This document shows positions 7,317-8,949 of a DNA stretch of 8,949 bases, in pieces. The stretch covers positions 1-8,949 of the forward strand of contig CBFIJI010000089.1 of assembly GCA_965662885.1 (NCBI GenBank). Direction: 5' to 3'. The translations under genes and the position numbers were made by a program. The notes beneath the pieces are model-generated. The model made no database searches and had not been told where the DNA came from. It was given only the letters and a program-made list of their open reading frames with translations. Within the stretch, counting starts at the first letter, position 1. Every line of letters begins with the position of its first letter. This DNA is from CBFIJI01 sp965662885 (GTDB taxonomy: Bacteria; Bacteroidota; Bacteroidia; Flavobacteriales; Flavobacteriaceae).

Positions 7317-8180
7317 ATGATTTTAGTTGTTGATAGTGGTTCTACTAAAACGGACTGGATTGCCGTAGATCAAGCAGGGAAAACTTTATTTTCTACACAA
7401 ACATTGGGATTAAATCCTCAAGTTTTGTCAAGTGCCATTCTAACGGAAAGAATCATTAATAATTATGATTTATATCAGAACCGTGAGACCGTAACCCATT
7501 TATATTTTTATGGAGCTGGTTGTGGTCTTAAATCACCACAAGATAGAATTGGGAAAGTTTTTAGAGAAATTTTCCCTCATGCCATTTTAGATATTAAAGA
7601 AGATACATATGCTGCGGTTTATGCCACCGTCGATGTCGGTGAAAAAGCAATTGTTTGTATCCTAGGAACAGGATCGAATTGTACTTATTACGATGGGAAA
7701 AACATTGATCAAAAGATAACCTCATTAGGGTATATTTTGATGGATGAAGCCAGTGGTAATTTCTTTGGAAAACAACTTATTCGAAGCTATTATTTTAATG
7801 AAATGGATAAGAACTTAGCTAAAAAATTTGAGGAGGAATTTGACTTAGATGCTGATGTTATTAAGGAAAACATCTATCGGAGAGAAAACCCGAACACCTA
7901 TTTAGCAACGTTCTCTAAATTCTTGATCCAACACAAAAGCAACCCTGTTTTTAAAGATATTATTGCCAAGGGTTTACAACGTTTTATTGATCATCAAATA
8001 TTACAATTTCCGAATTCTGCGGAGGTACCGATTCATTTTATTGGATCGATTGCCCACTTTTTAGAAGCGGAAGTCAAAACTGCCTTAACCAAAAATGGTC
8101 TGACCATGGGTAGAATTGTAAGACGACCCATCGACCGATTAGTATCCTTTCACAAAGAATTGTTGGATATTTCAATTTAG
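7317..8180 (+). CDS. BadF/BadG/BcrA/BcrD-family ATPase, N-acetylglucosamine-kinase-like
   Basis: This 287-residue cytosolic protein has the ASKHA (actin/sugar kinase) fold of the BadF/BadG family, which includes N-acetylglucosamine kinases. The phosphate-1 loop is VVDSGSTKTDW (4-14). GAGCG follows at 66-70, and D96 in EDTYAA occupies the place of the catalytic aspartate of sugar kinases. The phosphate-2 loop is ILGTGSNC (115-122), then LGYILMDEASGNFFGK, and the adenosine-motif region is near FIGSIAHFLEAEV toward the C-terminus. No Cys-rich cluster typical of the iron-sulfur 2-hydroxyacyl-CoA dehydratase activators is seen, so a small-molecule kinase is more likely than an activator. The substrate cannot be read from sequence; an amino sugar is the family-based guess. 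It starts 11 bases after gapA, which implies translation from the same mRNA and a link to sugar metabolism. Confidence 0.88.
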   Translation: MILVVDSGSTKTDWIAVDQAGKTLFSTQTLGLNPQVLSSAILTERIINNYDLYQNRETVTHLYFYGAGCGLKSPQDRIGKVFREIFPHAILDIKEDTYAAVYATVDVGEKAIVCILGTGSNCTYYDGKNIDQKITSLGYILMDEASGNFFGKQLIRSYYFNEMDKNLAKKFEEEFDLDADVIKENIYRRENPNTYLATFSKFLIQHKSNPVFKDIIAKGLQRFIDHQILQFPNSAEVPIHFIGSIAHFLEAEVKTALTKNGLTMGRIVRRPIDRLVSFHKELLDISI

Positions 8181-8181
8181 T

Positions 8182-8213
8182 AAAAAACGCTGTTACTCTT
8201 TTATTTTACAGCG
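8182..8213 (-). terminator. intrinsic terminator for the lptD-ridA unit
   Basis: On the minus strand, CGCTGT (8213-8208) and ACAGCG (8193-8188) form a perfect 6-base stem around a 14-base A-rich loop, followed at once by six T residues (8187-8182). The upstream arm uses the last codons of ridA, so the stop codon lies in the loop. The T-run on the minus-strand side only, and the position directly after ridA, point to termination of the leftward transcript. On the plus strand the same hairpin lacks a T-run downstream, so it would be a poor terminator for the kinase gene. The stem is short and the loop large, hence moderate confidence. Confidence 0.6.
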
Positions 8214-8584
8214 ATCATTGAAATTTCTACGCGGACAGATTTGGGTAGTGTTTTTACAGCAACTGTTTCTCTTGCAGGAGCTGTTGCGTCATCAAAATAC
8301 TGACCGTATATGGTGTTTACCTTTCCAAAATTGTCCATAGAGTCCAAAAAAATACTGGCTTTAACAACATGCTCAAAATCCATATTAGCTTCTTTTAAGA
8401 TAGCTTCCAAGTTGTTCATCACCAAAGTTGTTTCTTCTTCAATGGAACCCTTTAACAATTCCATTGTGTCTGGATAAAGGGGGATTTGACCTGAAATATA
8501 CAGGGTATTCCCTGTTTTAATTGCTTGATTGTAGGGGCCAATGGGTGCAGGGGCGTTGGGAGTAGTGATGATTTCTTTTTTCAT
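8201..8584 (-). CDS. ridA: RidA family reactive intermediate/imine deaminase
   Basis: RidA (YjgF/YER057c/UK114 family) is a small trimeric cytosolic enzyme that hydrolyses reactive enamine/imine intermediates, such as 2-aminoacrylate released by PLP enzymes. The 127 residues are the usual size and the sequence is collinear with E. coli RidA: NAPAPIGPYNQA (10-21), LYISGQIP (28-35), NNLEAILKEA (57-66), the NTIYGQYF region with N90, the active-site Arg105 in PARETVAV, and Glu120 in VRVEISMIAV. The residue two after the arginine is Thr107, where E. coli has Cys107; this occurs in other RidA proteins and leaves the catalytic arginine intact. The ATG is 29 bases after the stop of the LptD-type gene on the same strand, so the two are probably co-transcribed. 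The gene ends 20 bases from the convergent kinase gene and is followed by a hairpin with a T-run. Confidence 0.95.
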   Translation of the reverse strand: MKKEIITTPNAPAPIGPYNQAIKTGNTLYISGQIPLYPDTMELLKGSIEEETTLVMNNLEAILKEANMDFEHVVKASIFLDSMDNFGKVNTIYGQYFDDATAPARETVAVKTLPKSVRVEISMIAVK

Positions 8585-8613
8585 TGAATTTAGTTTTAAA
8601 TTATGTTGTCTAT

Positions 8614-8949
8614 TTATAATCTTCGATCAGGTTCTCTTACCTTGTCGTATTTAATATCGCTGAGAAGACCAGATTTGATCCCTATAAAAAAGTTCCAAGA
8701 AGCTCTTTGACTAAAAGGTACCCAGCTAAAATTTAACTTCCAACTGTCTAAATCACGATCAAAGCGAAGTTGTGTATAGGTTACACCTTTCCCTTTAAAA
8801 TCATAACCAGACGACATACCAACTTTCCATTTTGGCGTTAGTTCAATATTTCCTGAAAACATCAGTGAATTATTGGAGATGGTTCGTTGTTGAGTAGCAT
8901 TGTTATAAGTTAAGGAGTAGGCAAATTTTAAATCCCAGGGAATTTTGGT
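8614..8949 (-). CDS. lptD: C-terminal end of LptD-type LPS assembly outer-membrane protein, 5' end outside the window
   Basis: The frame is open from the window edge to the TAA at 8616-8614, giving the last 111 residues of a longer protein. LptD forms the outer-membrane barrel that inserts lipopolysaccharide at the cell surface. The visible part resembles the end of Bacteroidota LptD-like proteins: PWDLKFAYSLTY near the window edge, then NIELTPKWKVGMSSGYDFKGK, a YTQLRFDRDLDSWKLNFSWVPF segment, and an FFIGIKSGLLSDIKYDK end. The alternating hydrophobic/polar pattern with aromatic residues fits beta strands of an outer-membrane barrel. The ATG at 8862 is an internal methionine, not a start. Identification rests on recognising the C-terminal pattern alone, so a related large barrel protein is not fully excluded. 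ridA follows on the same strand. Confidence 0.82.
   Translation of the reverse strand, partial: TKIPWDLKFAYSLTYNNATQQRTISNNSLMFSGNIELTPKWKVGMSSGYDFKGKGVTYTQLRFDRDLDSWKLNFSWVPFSQRASWNFFIGIKSGLLSDIKYDKVREPDRRL

Noticed and set aside
8614..8862. An 82-residue independent gene starting at the ATG at 8862
   Set aside because: The frame continues without a stop to the window edge, and the upstream residues (PWDLKFAYSLTY) also fit the LptD pattern, so this ATG is internal.
1..8949. Mobile element, CRISPR array, defence system, prophage or biosynthetic cluster
   Set aside because: No transposase, integrase, terminal inverted repeats, regularly spaced repeats or unknown multi-gene cassette is visible. 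All seven genes belong to known core families and base composition looks uniform.

Overview
The window looks like ordinary housekeeping chromosome from a member of the Bacteroidota, most likely a Flavobacteriaceae-type marine or environmental bacterium. The evidence is AT-rich DNA, gene starts without strong Shine-Dalgarno sequences, promoter-like elements of the Bacteroidota form (TTTG, about 20 bases, TAnnTTTG), and proteins whose sequences resemble flavobacterial TamB, LptD, PfkA and GapA. This placement comes from recognising the protein families, not from a database search.

Layout from left to right. Positions 1-726 (minus strand) hold the first 242 codons of tsaD, the catalytic subunit for the tRNA t6A37 modification; its 3' end lies outside the window. 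Only a few tens of bases separate it from a divergent, very large tamB-type gene (plus strand, to 5192), which encodes an inner-membrane-anchored, periplasm-spanning protein for outer-membrane assembly or lipid transport. Next is an 89-base intergenic region with a convincing Bacteroidota-type promoter and a small inverted repeat. It leads into a compact plus-strand run of pfkA (5282-6268), gapA (6307-7305) and a BadF/BadG/BcrA/BcrD-family sugar-kinase-like ATPase (7317-8180), with gaps of 38 and 11 bases, so probably one glycolytic transcription unit. This unit converges on a minus-strand pair: the 3' end of an LptD-type outer-membrane LPS assembly protein (8614-8949, partial), followed by ridA (8201-8584). 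A terminator-like hairpin with a T-run lies just past ridA, in the 20-base convergent gap.

How the genes fit together. tamB and lptD are both outer-envelope biogenesis genes. pfkA and gapA are consecutive control and oxidation steps of glycolysis; the third gene is probably a small-molecule (amino-sugar-like) kinase that travels with them. tsaD and ridA are translation-fidelity and metabolite-damage housekeeping genes.

I found no mobile element, CRISPR array, RNA gene, toxin-antitoxin or defence module, and no sign of horizontal transfer. I do not see an undescribed biological system here. The points worth a second look are small: tamB has no ATG start, PfkA lacks one allosteric arginine, the kinase gene is tightly coupled to glycolysis, and several regulatory sites can be read.
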